7,389 nt of DNA from NCBI GenBank assembly GCA_947478985.1, contig CANJYC010000079.1, forward strand, positions 1 through 7,389, read 5' to 3'. The notes under the pieces are model-generated. The model saw only the letters and a program-made list of their open reading frames with translations, had not been told where the DNA came from and made no database searches. Origin of the DNA: Acidobacteriota bacterium. Lineage in GTDB: Bacteria > Acidobacteriota > Vicinamibacteria > Vicinamibacterales > UBA2999. A program made the position numbers and the translations under genes. Positions 1 through 7,035 of the stretch are shown here, in pieces (within the stretch, counting starts at the first letter, position 1; every line of letters starts with the position of its first letter).

Positions 1-607
1 CGCTCCCTCCCTCACCGTGGACCAGGACGATGATGGGCGTATCGAGCGCGGCCATCTCGCGCAGGTTGAACGCGATGGCCTCAGAGATGCCGCGCTCTTC
101 CGACTCCACTCCCGGATACGCAGCCGGCGTATCGACGAAGGCAATCACCGGACGCTGGAACTTCTCCGCGAGCTTCATCGCACGCAGGGCCTTTCGGTAG
201 CCCTCGGGCTTGGCGTAGCCGAAGTTGCGGTAGACACGGTCCTTGGTGTCGCCGCCGCTCCCCTTGTGGTGTCCCACGACGAGCACCGGGTCGCCCTTGT
301 AGTCCGCGAACCCGGTCACGATCGCGTGGTCATCCGCAAAGCGCCGATCCCCGGCAATCTCGGTGAAGCCGGTGAACAGGCGGTTCACGTAGTCGAGCAC
401 CGTCGGCCGGTTCGTGTGGCGGGCCACGAGCACCCGCTGCCACGGCGTCAGGGTCTTATAGATCTCCCCGCGGATCTCGTCGACGCGGCGATTGAGGCTG
501 TCGATGGACCTTTGCCGCTCCGGCGAGCGCGGGAGCATCGAGAGGGCCTCGACCTCCTTCAGCAGCAGGGCCACCGGTTCCTCGAATTCGAGCGTATCAG
601 GAGGCAT
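1..607 (-). CDS. accA: Acetyl-CoA carboxylase carboxyltransferase, alpha subunit (partial, C-terminus outside window)
   Basis: AccA pairs with AccD to form the carboxyltransferase that moves the carboxyl group from carboxybiotin to acetyl-CoA, giving malonyl-CoA for fatty acid synthesis in the cytoplasm. The first 202 codons are present; the family is usually about 315-330 residues, so roughly the last third lies beyond base 1. Family motifs are clear: an N-terminal helical region (about 1-60), ARHxxRPTxLDYV near 62-74, GDRRFADDHAI near 86-96, RNFG..KPEGYRKALR near 127-142, KLAEKFxRPVIAF near 145-157, ERGxSEAIAxNLREM near 171-185 and GEGGS at 198-202. Start: ATG at 607 gives a normal N-terminus (MPPDTLEFEEPV), and a GAGG ribosome-binding site overlaps the dnaE stop codon 10 nt upstream. 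The gene lies 12 nt after dnaE on the same strand, so it is probably translated from the same mRNA. Oddities: GSGG replaces the usual single Arg in the KGRD/ETK motif, and DTPAAYPG replaces the usual DTPGAYPG. The identification is secure. Confidence 0.95.
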   Translation of the reverse strand, partial: MPPDTLEFEEPVALLLKEVEALSMLPRSPERQRSIDSLNRRVDEIRGEIYKTLTPWQRVLVARHTNRPTVLDYVNRLFTGFTEIAGDRRFADDHAIVTGFADYKGDPVLVVGHHKGSGGDTKDRVYRNFGYAKPEGYRKALRAMKLAEKFQRPVIAFVDTPAAYPGVESEERGISEAIAFNLREMAALDTPIIVLVHGEGGS

Positions 608-617
608 GGGCCGACAA

Positions 618-621
618 CCTC
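618..621 (-). promoter_or_regulatory. Shine-Dalgarno site for accA, overlapping the dnaE stop codon
   Basis: Read on the minus strand, GAGG at 621-618 shares its first two bases with the TGA stop of dnaE (622-620) and lies 10 nt before the accA ATG at 607. The spacing is on the long side but usable. It supports the chosen accA start and suggests that ribosomes finishing dnaE could feed accA translation. Confidence 0.5.
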
Positions 622-3600
622 AACGCAGGCGTACCGATCCGGCTCCACATATCTTCTCCACCTCGGAAACAAGGCGCTCCGACGGACGCACGCGGACACC
701 GCTGACATCAGCGGTCACGCGCACGTGGCGGTCGCGCTCCTCGAGGACAAACGCCACGCGCCGGTCCCCTTTGTGCTGAGCAAACAGATCCCAGAGCTTC
801 TCAAACGTGGCACGGTCGTGCGGCGGCGTCGACAACCGGATCGCCACCGCGGTCGCCAGCTTCTCCCGCACCATCTCGATCGGGACGATCTCCGATGCGA
901 TGATACGCGCCGACTCGGCGTCCTTCTCGAACTTGCCTTTGACGACCACCATCTTGCCATTCTCGCCAAGGTGGCCGTACTGCTTGAAGGTCTCGGGAAA
1001 GACCACGACCTCGAGGCTGCCGTCCTTGTCGTCGAGCATGAAGACCGACATCCGGTCGCCCTTGCGCGTCTTGAGCGGACGCAGGGCTGACACAATGCCG
1101 CCGATGCTGATCTCGTCAGCCCCGCGCGCGTTGCGGGCGCTCCGCCAGTCGGCGCCCGAGCCTTTACCATTGCCGGCAGCCACAACCGGGGCGGCCACCG
1201 CCACGCGCAATTCCTCCTCGACGGCCGCGTCGGCGGACTCCGGCTCCTTCTTCAGACCGAGGTCGGCAATCGACTTCGCGCCGTACTCCTTGAGGTCAGC
1301 GGCCCATCGATCGATCGGGTGGCCGGTGAGGAACAGCCCGAGCGTATCCTTCTCGAAGTTCAGCAGCTCAATCTCGGTCCAGGGCGGCACATCCGGGAGC
1401 GGGACCACCGAGGCCGTTGCCCCCTCGCTCTCGCCACCAAACAGATCGGTCTGCCCGAGATCCTTGTCACGCTGCGTCCGCGCGCCATGCTCACATGCGC
1501 TTTCGATAGCGGCGAACAGCCGCGACCGGAGGCGTGCCAGCGTGCCGATCGTGTTTCCCCCGTGCGACGGCGCGGGCGCCGGGTCCAGCGAATCGCACGC
1601 GCCCGACTTGACCAGCGCTTCGAACACCCGCTTGTTGGCGAGCCGCATATCCAGGATTTCGCACAGCGCGTGCAGCGAGGCGACGCGGCCGCCCATCTGG
1701 GAGCGCGCGTCGAGAATGGACCGAATCGCTCCCTCGCCGAGCCCCTTGATGGCGGTCAGACCGAACCGGACGCCGCGTCCCGGCTCCACCGAGAAGTTCA
1801 ACTGGCTCTCGTTGATATCCGGCGGCAGCACCGGGATCCCGCGCTCGCGGCACTCGCCCATGTACGTGGCCAGCTTGTCGGTATTCTGCGACTCGGTCGT
1901 GAGCAGCGCGGCCGCAAAGTGCCACGGGAAGTTCGCCTTGAGATACGCCGTCTGATAGGCGAGGAACGCGTAGGCCGTCGAGTGCGACTTGTTGAAGCCG
2001 TACCCGGCGAAGTACTCCATCAGATCGAATATCTTGGTCGCCTTCTTCTCGTTGATCGCCTTGGCGCGCGCGCCGGCCATGAAGGCCTCGCGCTGCTTCG
2101 CCATGACCTTGGGATCCTTCTTGCCCATGGCCTTGCGCAGCATGTCGGCCTGTCCGAGCGAGAACCCGCCGAGCGCCTGGGCAATACGCATCACCTGTTC
2201 CTGATAGGCGATGACGCCGTACGTGTCGGCCAGGATCGGCTCGAGCTGTGGCAGCTCGTACTTGATCTCCTTGGTGCCCTGCTTGCGGGCGATGAAGTCG
2301 TCGACCATGCCCGACTTCAGCGGGCCCGGGCGGTAGAGCGCGTTGAGGGCGATCAGGTCGTCGAGCCGCTCGGGCTTCGCCTTGCGCAGCAGTTCGCGCA
2401 TCCCCGAGCTTTCAAACTGGAAGATGCCGTAGGCCGCGCCCTCGCAGAACACCTTGTAGGTCTTCGGGTCGTTCAGCGGCACGGCATCGATGTCGATGGT
2501 GAGGCCTTCGGTCCGCTTGATCTCGGCGAGACAGTCCTGGATGAGCGTCAGCGTGCTCAGCCCGAGGAAGTCCATCTTGAGGAGACCGACCCGCTCGACC
2601 TCCTTCATGTTCCACTGCGTGGTGATTTCGTCGCGCTGCCCCTTGTAGAGCGGTGCGTAGTCGGTGATCGGCCCTGGTGCGATGACGACACCGGCGGCGT
2701 GCACCGAGGCGTGCCGTGACATCCCCTCGAGGCGGCGGCCGATGTCGAGCACCTCCTGCACCTTTGGATCCTTCGCCGCCATGTCCTTGAGGACCGGATT
2801 CTCGGCGAGCGCCTTGTCGAGCGTCATGTCGAGCGTCGGGGGGATCTGCTTGGTAATCCGGTCGACGTCCGCATACGACATCTCGAGCACGCGGCCGACG
2901 TCCCGCACCACGGCCTTCGCCTTCATCGTCCCGAAGGTGATGATCTGCGCCACGTTCTCACGGCCGTACTTCCGCGTCACGTAGTCGATGACCTCGCCGC
3001 GGCGCCGCTCGCAGAAGTCGACGTCGATGTCGGGCAGCGACACGCGCTCGGGATTCAGGAAGCGCTCGAAGAGCAGGTCGAAGTCGATCGGGTCGACGTC
3101 GGTAATCCGCATGGCCCACGCCACGAGCGAGCCGGCCGCGGAGCCGCGACCGGGCCCCACGGGAATCCCCTCCTCACGGGCGTAACGGATGAAGTCCCAG
3201 ACGATGAGGAAGTAGCCGACGTACCCCATCTGCTTGATCATCGCCAGCTCGTACTCGAGCCGCTTGGGGTACTCCTCGAGGCTGTGCCGAAGCGAGCCGG
3301 TCGCATTGAGCTGCTGCAGACGCGTCATCCGCTGCGCGAAGCCTTCGCGGGCGACGTGCTCGAAGTACTGATCGAGGGTGTACCCGTCCGGCACGCCGAA
3401 CGACGGCAGATGATTCTGCCCCTTCGGAATCGTGACGTTGCAGCGCTCCGCGATGAGCATCGTGTTCTTCAGCGCGTCGAGGTGGTCCTTGAACACGCCG
3501 GCCATCTGTTCGGCCGTCTTCAGGAAGAACTGATCGCCCGTATAGCGCATCCGCTGCGCATCGTTGACGGTCTTGCCCGTACCGATGCACAGCAGGATGT

Positions 3601-4255
3601 CGTGCGGCTGGGAATCGCCCTGCCGCAGGTAGTGCACATCGTTGGTCGCCACGAGCGGCAGGTTCAATTCCCTCGCCAGCGGCAGGAGCCCCTTGTTGAC
3701 GATGAGCTGCTCATCGATCCCCTGATACTGCATCTCGAGGAAGAAGTTCTTCTGGCCGAGGATGTCGCGCAGCCGCGCGGCAGCCTCGAGTGCCGGACGG
3801 GCCTGCTCCACGCGCAACGCGCTCGCCACTTCGCCCTTCAGGCAACTGCTGAGACCGATGAGACCGGTGCTGTGCTGGGCGAGCAGTTCCTTGTCGATGC
3901 GGGGCCGGTAGTAGAACCCTTCCGTGTAGCCCGCCGACACGAGCCGGATCAGGTTCTTGTAGCCTTCGTCGGTCTCCGCCAGCAGCACGAGGTGGTTCGT
4001 CTCGGTCTGCGGGCCGCTCTTGTCGAAGCGGCTCCCCGGGGCGACGTAGACCTCGCAGCCGAGCAGCGGCTTGAGCCCGCGATCGCGGGCGTGGTCGTGG
4101 AAGGCGACCGACGAGAACATGTTGCCGTGCTCGGTGACCGCGAGCGCGGGCATCCCCAGCTTGACCGCCTCATCGAGCAGCTCATCGATGCGGCACGCGC
4201 CGTCGAGCAGCGAGAACTCGGTGTGCAGGTGGAGATGAACGAATTCAGCCGCCAT
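620..4255 (-). CDS. dnaE: DNA polymerase III, alpha subunit (replicative polymerase)
   Basis: This is the catalytic subunit of the chromosomal replicase, a C-family polymerase of 1211 residues (E. coli DnaE is 1160). Domains in order: PHP domain (about 5-280) with HLHLHTEFS near 7-15, TEHGN at 41-45, GCE at 66-68 and TNDVH at 204-208; palm and thumb with GPGRGSAAGS at 367-376; PDIDVDF at 408-414, whose D411 and D413 match E. coli D401 and D403; the third catalytic Asp in KMDFLGL, D562; fingers with AYQEQVMRIA near 683-692 and GYGFNKSHSTAYA at 751-763; a helix-hairpin-helix near 832-850; an internal clamp-binding pentapeptide QTDLF at 935-939; and an OB fold at about 1048-1120 (KTRKGDRMSVF). 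It belongs to the DnaE type, not PolC, since no exonuclease domain interrupts the PHP domain. Start ATG at 4255 abuts the guaA TAG; only a weak GGGA precedes it, so translational coupling to guaA is likely. An Ala/Gly-rich stretch of about 45 residues precedes the OB fold. No intein or frameshift is seen. Confidence 0.98.
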   Translation of the reverse strand: MAAEFVHLHLHTEFSLLDGACRIDELLDEAVKLGMPALAVTEHGNMFSSVAFHDHARDRGLKPLLGCEVYVAPGSRFDKSGPQTETNHLVLLAETDEGYKNLIRLVSAGYTEGFYYRPRIDKELLAQHSTGLIGLSSCLKGEVASALRVEQARPALEAAARLRDILGQKNFFLEMQYQGIDEQLIVNKGLLPLARELNLPLVATNDVHYLRQGDSQPHDILLCIGTGKTVNDAQRMRYTGDQFFLKTAEQMAGVFKDHLDALKNTMLIAERCNVTIPKGQNHLPSFGVPDGYTLDQYFEHVAREGFAQRMTRLQQLNATGSLRHSLEEYPKRLEYELAMIKQMGYVGYFLIVWDFIRYAREEGIPVGPGRGSAAGSLVAWAMRITDVDPIDFDLLFERFLNPERVSLPDIDVDFCERRRGEVIDYVTRKYGRENVAQIITFGTMKAKAVVRDVGRVLEMSYADVDRITKQIPPTLDMTLDKALAENPVLKDMAAKDPKVQEVLDIGRRLEGMSRHASVHAAGVVIAPGPITDYAPLYKGQRDEITTQWNMKEVERVGLLKMDFLGLSTLTLIQDCLAEIKRTEGLTIDIDAVPLNDPKTYKVFCEGAAYGIFQFESSGMRELLRKAKPERLDDLIALNALYRPGPLKSGMVDDFIARKQGTKEIKYELPQLEPILADTYGVIAYQEQVMRIAQALGGFSLGQADMLRKAMGKKDPKVMAKQREAFMAGARAKAINEKKATKIFDLMEYFAGYGFNKSHSTAYAFLAYQTAYLKANFPWHFAAALLTTESQNTDKLATYMGECRERGIPVLPPDINESQLNFSVEPGRGVRFGLTAIKGLGEGAIRSILDARSQMGGRVASLHALCEILDMRLANKRVFEALVKSGACDSLDPAPAPSHGGNTIGTLARLRSRLFAAIESACEHGARTQRDKDLGQTDLFGGESEGATASVVPLPDVPPWTEIELLNFEKDTLGLFLTGHPIDRWAADLKEYGAKSIADLGLKKEPESADAAVEEELRVAVAAPVVAAGNGKGSGADWRSARNARGADEISIGGIVSALRPLKTRKGDRMSVFMLDDKDGSLEVVVFPETFKQYGHLGENGKMVVVKGKFEKDAESARIIASEIVPIEMVREKLATAVAIRLSTPPHDRATFEKLWDLFAQHKGDRRVAFVLEERDRHVRVTADVSGVRVRPSERLVSEVEKICGAGSVRLR

Positions 4256-5803
4256 CTATTCCCACTCGATTGTCGACGGCGGCTTCGAGCTGATGTCGTA
4301 GACCACGCGGTTGATCCCGCGCACCTCGTTGACGATCCGCGACGAGATGGTCGCCAGCAGATCGTGCGGCAGCCGCGCCCAGTCGGCCGTCATCCCGTCC
4401 AGGCTTTCCACTGCACGCACCGCGGCGGTGTACTCGTAGGTGCGCGCATCCCCCATCACGCCGACGCTCTGCACCGGGAGCAGCACCGCGAAGCTCTGCC
4501 ACACCTTCTCGTACCAGCCGGCGCGCCGGATCTCCTCCACCACGATCTTGTCCGCCAGGCGCAACATGTCGAGCCGGTCTTTCGTGAGCTCGCCGACGAC
4601 CCGCACGGCCAGCCCAGGACCCGGGAACGGCTGACGCACGACGAACTCCTTCTCGAGCCCGAGGTCGCGGCCGACGCGGCGCACCTCATCCTTGAAGAGG
4701 TCCCGCAGCGGCTCCACCAGCGTGAAGTTCATCCGCTCTGGCAGGCCGCCGACGTTATGGTGGCTCTTGATGACGACCGCGAGGCCATGCACACCCGAGG
4801 ACTCGATGACGTCCGGGTAGAGCGTGCCCTGCCCCAGGAATTTGAAGCCGCCCAGTTCGTTCGCACGCTTCTCGAAGACATCGATAAACGTGCCGCCGAT
4901 GACCTTGCGCTTCTGTTCGGGATCGGTGACGCCCTTCAGGCGATCGAGAAAGAGATCGCTGGCATCGACGAAATCGAGCGGCAGCTTGAGCTTCTCGGTG
5001 AACCGCTTGTTGATCTGGTTCGCCTCGTCGTAGCGCAGCAGACCGTTGTCGACGAAGATGCACGTCAGGCGGTCGCCAATCGCGCGGTGGATCAGCATCG
5101 CCGCCACCGTGGAGTCCACGCCGCCGGACAGTCCGCACACGACCTTCCCCGTCCCGACGCGCTCCCGAATCCGTTCGGTGGCCTCCTCGATGAACGACGC
5201 GATCGTCCAGTCGCCGGTGCAGCCGCAGACGGTGTAGGCGAAGTTCCGCAGAATCTCGAGGCCGTGATCGGTGTGCGCGACCTCGGGATGGAAGAGCAGC
5301 GCATAGAGCCCGCGGTCCGGCGCTTCCATGGCCACGATCGGTGCGGTGGCGCTCGTCGCCGCCACTGAAAATCCTGGCGGTACCCCAGCCACGTCGTCGC
5401 CGTGGCTGGCCCAGACGCGCAACTCCCGGGGGATCTCGCTGAAGAGCCGCGGCGGTGCAGCCGTGCCCGCCACGCTCACGAGGGCATGACCGTATTCACG
5501 ATGCCCCGACCGCCGCACCTGGCCGCCCAGGACATCGGTCATCAGCTGCATGCCGTAACAGATGCCGAGCACTGGGACATCGAGCGCGAAGATGCCCCTA
5601 TCGCACCGCGGCGCCCCCGACTCGGACACGCTCTTGGGTCCGCCCGACAGGATGATGCCGGCAGGATGTTTGGCGCGCAGCGTGGCGAGTGGCGTGTTGA
5701 ATGGGACGACTTCCGAATACACCGACAATTCGCGCAGACGCCTGGCGATCAGTTGCGTGTATTGGGAGCCGAAATCGAGAACGATGATGGTCTGATGAGC
5801 CAC
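4256..5803 (-). CDS. guaA: GMP synthase (glutamine-hydrolysing)
   Basis: GuaA makes GMP from XMP, ATP and glutamine, the last step of guanine nucleotide synthesis, in the cytoplasm. Starting at GTG 5803 the protein is 515 residues, the normal length. The class I glutamine amidotransferase domain covers about 4-190, with the nucleophile C82 in GICYGMQ and H172/E174 in FHPEV completing the triad. The ATP pyrophosphatase domain follows from about 200, with the P-loop SGGVDS at 226-231. The C-terminal dimerisation/XMP-binding region contains QPFPGPGLA near 391-399 and ends in PPSTIEWE, close to the canonical PPxTIEWE end. The reading frame stays open up to an ATG at 5896, but those extra 31 residues look unlike the family and lie across the putative promoter. 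GTG 5803 puts the conserved IIVLDFGSQYTQ at residues 6-17, as expected. No strong Shine-Dalgarno precedes it. It is the first gene of the guaA-dnaE-accA cluster and diverges from the propeller gene. Confidence 0.97.
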   Translation of the reverse strand: MAHQTIIVLDFGSQYTQLIARRLRELSVYSEVVPFNTPLATLRAKHPAGIILSGGPKSVSESGAPRCDRGIFALDVPVLGICYGMQLMTDVLGGQVRRSGHREYGHALVSVAGTAAPPRLFSEIPRELRVWASHGDDVAGVPPGFSVAATSATAPIVAMEAPDRGLYALLFHPEVAHTDHGLEILRNFAYTVCGCTGDWTIASFIEEATERIRERVGTGKVVCGLSGGVDSTVAAMLIHRAIGDRLTCIFVDNGLLRYDEANQINKRFTEKLKLPLDFVDASDLFLDRLKGVTDPEQKRKVIGGTFIDVFEKRANELGGFKFLGQGTLYPDVIESSGVHGLAVVIKSHHNVGGLPERMNFTLVEPLRDLFKDEVRRVGRDLGLEKEFVVRQPFPGPGLAVRVVGELTKDRLDMLRLADKIVVEEIRRAGWYEKVWQSFAVLLPVQSVGVMGDARTYEYTAAVRAVESLDGMTADWARLPHDLLATISSRIVNEVRGINRVVYDISSKPPSTIEWE

Positions 5804-5812
5804 GTTTGGAAT

Positions 5813-5836
5813 GGGCCCAGGGCTCAGGGTGAAGGG
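5813..5836 (+). promoter_or_regulatory. Canonical G-quadruplex motif between guaA and the propeller gene
   Basis: Four GGG tracts begin at 5813, 5820, 5827 and 5834, separated by three loops of exactly four bases (CCCA, CTCA, TGAA). This fits the standard G3+N1-7 quadruplex rule perfectly on the plus strand, which is the template strand for the guaA leader. A quadruplex here could slow RNA polymerase entering guaA, or fold in the propeller mRNA leader if that transcript starts upstream. The guaA leader RNA carries the C-rich complement, where GGCCC (5818-5814) and GGGCC (5838-5834) segments could also form a small hairpin. The pattern is read directly; a regulatory role is inference, and GGG tracts are common in high-GC genomes. 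Confidence 0.45.
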
Positions 5837-5850
5837 CCGCAGAGAGCACC

Positions 5851-7035
5851 GTGGGGACGCGCTATTATAACGTGGTGAGTTGGCCGCGAATCGCAATATC
5901 TAGCGCCCTGGCAGCGGCGATGACGCTAGGTATTGCTTGGGGCCAACAACCAAATCACCGGCTTGAGCCGCAACCTGTTCCCCTGCTCCCAGCCGAGATG
6001 GCGTGGACCGTGACGCTCGACGCCCCGCCGGCCGCCGCGGGCGCCATGGACGACGCCCGCGTCTACATTCCGCAGCGCAACGAGCAGATTACCGCCCTCG
6101 ACCGCCAGACCGGCGCCGCGGCCTGGGTGCGCAAAATCGAAACAGCCTGGCCGCTGGTAGTCGGCAACGACATGGTGTTTCTGGCGGCCAGCGACGAATT
6201 CCATGCGCTCGACGCCGCGACCGGGGTCACACGGTGGCGGGTGCCGCTCGAGCAGCCGCTGCTCGCGCCGCTGATCTTCGATACCGGCTGGATCATCGCC
6301 GTTATGGAACGGGGCGACGTGATCGGTCTGCGGGCCTCCGACGGCGCCGAGATCTGGCGCCACCGCCTCGGCAACGACGCCCCTCTGGCGGCACCGGTGG
6401 CTGGTGAAGCGGATGTGCTTTACGTGTCGCTCGATCGCGGGCAGATCGTGGCGTTGTCACTCACCGACGGCCACGAACTCTGGCGACAGACCGTTCCTGG
6501 CAATCTCAGCGCGCCAGCGTGGGCGCCGGGGCGTGTCTTTGTCGGCACAACCGACAACGTCTTCTACGCGCTCAATTCCAGGGACGGTTCAATCGCGTGG
6601 AAGTGGCGATCGGGTGGCGACGTCATCGGCGCCGCTGCCGACGACGGCCTCGTGGTCTTCGCCTCACTCGACAACGTGCTTCGCGGGGTCAACGTCAGCA
6701 ACGGCAATCAGCGCTGGCGCAAGGCCACCGGCACCCGTCCCGTCGCGCCGCCTCGCACCTTCGGACGTCTTGCGCTGCTCGCTGGCACGTCGCCGACGCT
6801 CGCCGGCTTCGCAGCAAAGGATGGCGCGCCCGCCGGTACCTACCTCGCGCCCGGCACGCTCGAAGGCGCGCCGCTCATCGACCCAGCGCTGCGACCCTAC
6901 ATGGTCGCGGCGGCGCTCATCATGCGCGATGGCCAGGTCCTCGGCCTCTATCCCGTCGCCATGCTCTATCGGGAACAGCCGACGGTGCCGCTCGCGGCCC
7001 TGCCTGGACACGCCCTGCAGCGGGACACCCGCTAG
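5851..7035 (+). CDS. Exported PQQ-like (quinoprotein-type) seven-bladed beta-propeller protein
   Basis: The 394-residue product has an N-terminal signal peptide: Arg-containing start, hydrophobic run near 14-28 and a likely cleavage after AWG at 29-31. No Cys follows, so it is not a lipoprotein. The rest is a repeat protein of the PQQ-like propeller superfamily, which includes BamB. Seven copies of the repeat (roughly xALDxxTGxxxWxxx) begin near residues 80, 117, 157, 199, 238, 277 and 317, spaced 37-42 residues. The first six keep the Trp; the seventh (LAGFAAKDGAPAGTY) has lost it. The fold suggests a periplasmic or extracellular scaffold or binding protein; no catalytic domain is attached, so enzyme activity cannot be claimed. 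The start is uncertain. GTG 5851 has an AGAGAG purine run 4 nt upstream and is used here. GTG 5872 or 5875 would give a more compact signal peptide, possibly on a near-leaderless mRNA from TATTAT at 5863-5868. ATG 5920 would cut the signal peptide. It is divergent from guaA and convergent with the next gene. Confidence 0.85.
   Translation: MGTRYYNVVSWPRIAISSALAAAMTLGIAWGQQPNHRLEPQPVPLLPAEMAWTVTLDAPPAAAGAMDDARVYIPQRNEQITALDRQTGAAAWVRKIETAWPLVVGNDMVFLAASDEFHALDAATGVTRWRVPLEQPLLAPLIFDTGWIIAVMERGDVIGLRASDGAEIWRHRLGNDAPLAAPVAGEADVLYVSLDRGQIVALSLTDGHELWRQTVPGNLSAPAWAPGRVFVGTTDNVFYALNSRDGSIAWKWRSGGDVIGAAADDGLVVFASLDNVLRGVNVSNGNQRWRKATGTRPVAPPRTFGRLALLAGTSPTLAGFAAKDGAPAGTYLAPGTLEGAPLIDPALRPYMVAAALIMRDGQVLGLYPVAMLYREQPTVPLAALPGHALQRDTR
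5864..5869 (-). promoter_or_regulatory. Probable -10 element of the guaA-dnaE-accA operon promoter
   Basis: On the minus strand 5869-5864 reads TATAAT, a perfect sigma-70 type -10 hexamer, in an AT-rich patch that stands out in this GC-rich sequence. Transcription would start near 5857, leaving a leader of about 54 nt before the guaA GTG. No good -35 is present at the ideal spacing; the closest candidate, TTGCGA at 5896-5891, is 21 nt away, which is too far. The same AT-rich patch reads TATTAT on the plus strand (5863-5868), so it may also serve the divergent gene. Confidence 0.5.
7019..7033. terminator. Perfect 6-bp hairpin at the end of the propeller gene (possible bidirectional terminator)
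   Basis: AGCGGG (7019-7024) and CCCGCT (7028-7033) form a perfect inverted repeat around the three-base loop ACA, reaching into the TAG stop of the propeller gene. It lies at the junction of two convergent genes whose stop codons are 14 bases apart. No run of T follows on either strand, so it is not a standard intrinsic terminator. It may only stabilise 3' ends or help Rho-dependent or U-tract-free termination. Confidence 0.3.

Noticed and set aside
17..1090. A 357-codon open frame on the plus strand across accA and the end of dnaE
   Set aside because: It is antisense to two well-identified genes and crosses their boundary, with no domain features.
1319..2719. A 466-codon open frame on the plus strand, antisense to dnaE
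   Set aside because: It lies wholly within dnaE, has no recognisable motif and has typical shadow-frame composition.
3284..5368. A 694-codon open frame on the plus strand, antisense to guaA and dnaE
   Set aside because: It spans the junction of two certain genes on the opposite strand. Its translation is rich in Arg, His, Val and Leu with no recognisable domain, as expected from the complement of GC-biased coding sequence.
5814..5838. GGCCC/GGGCC stem in the guaA leader as a riboswitch or attenuator
   Set aside because: It is only five base pairs with a 15-nt loop, with no T-run and no match to a known purine riboswitch core. It is better described as part of the GGG-heptad array.
5804..5896. 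An N-terminal extension of guaA to ATG 5896
   Set aside because: It would add 31 residues not typical of GMP synthases and would place the TATAAT element inside the coding sequence. GTG 5803 gives the standard length and N-terminus.
5891..5896. TTGCGA (minus strand) as the -35 of the guaA promoter
   Set aside because: The 21-nt spacer to TATAAT is well outside the usual 16-18 nt range, so only the -10 is annotated.
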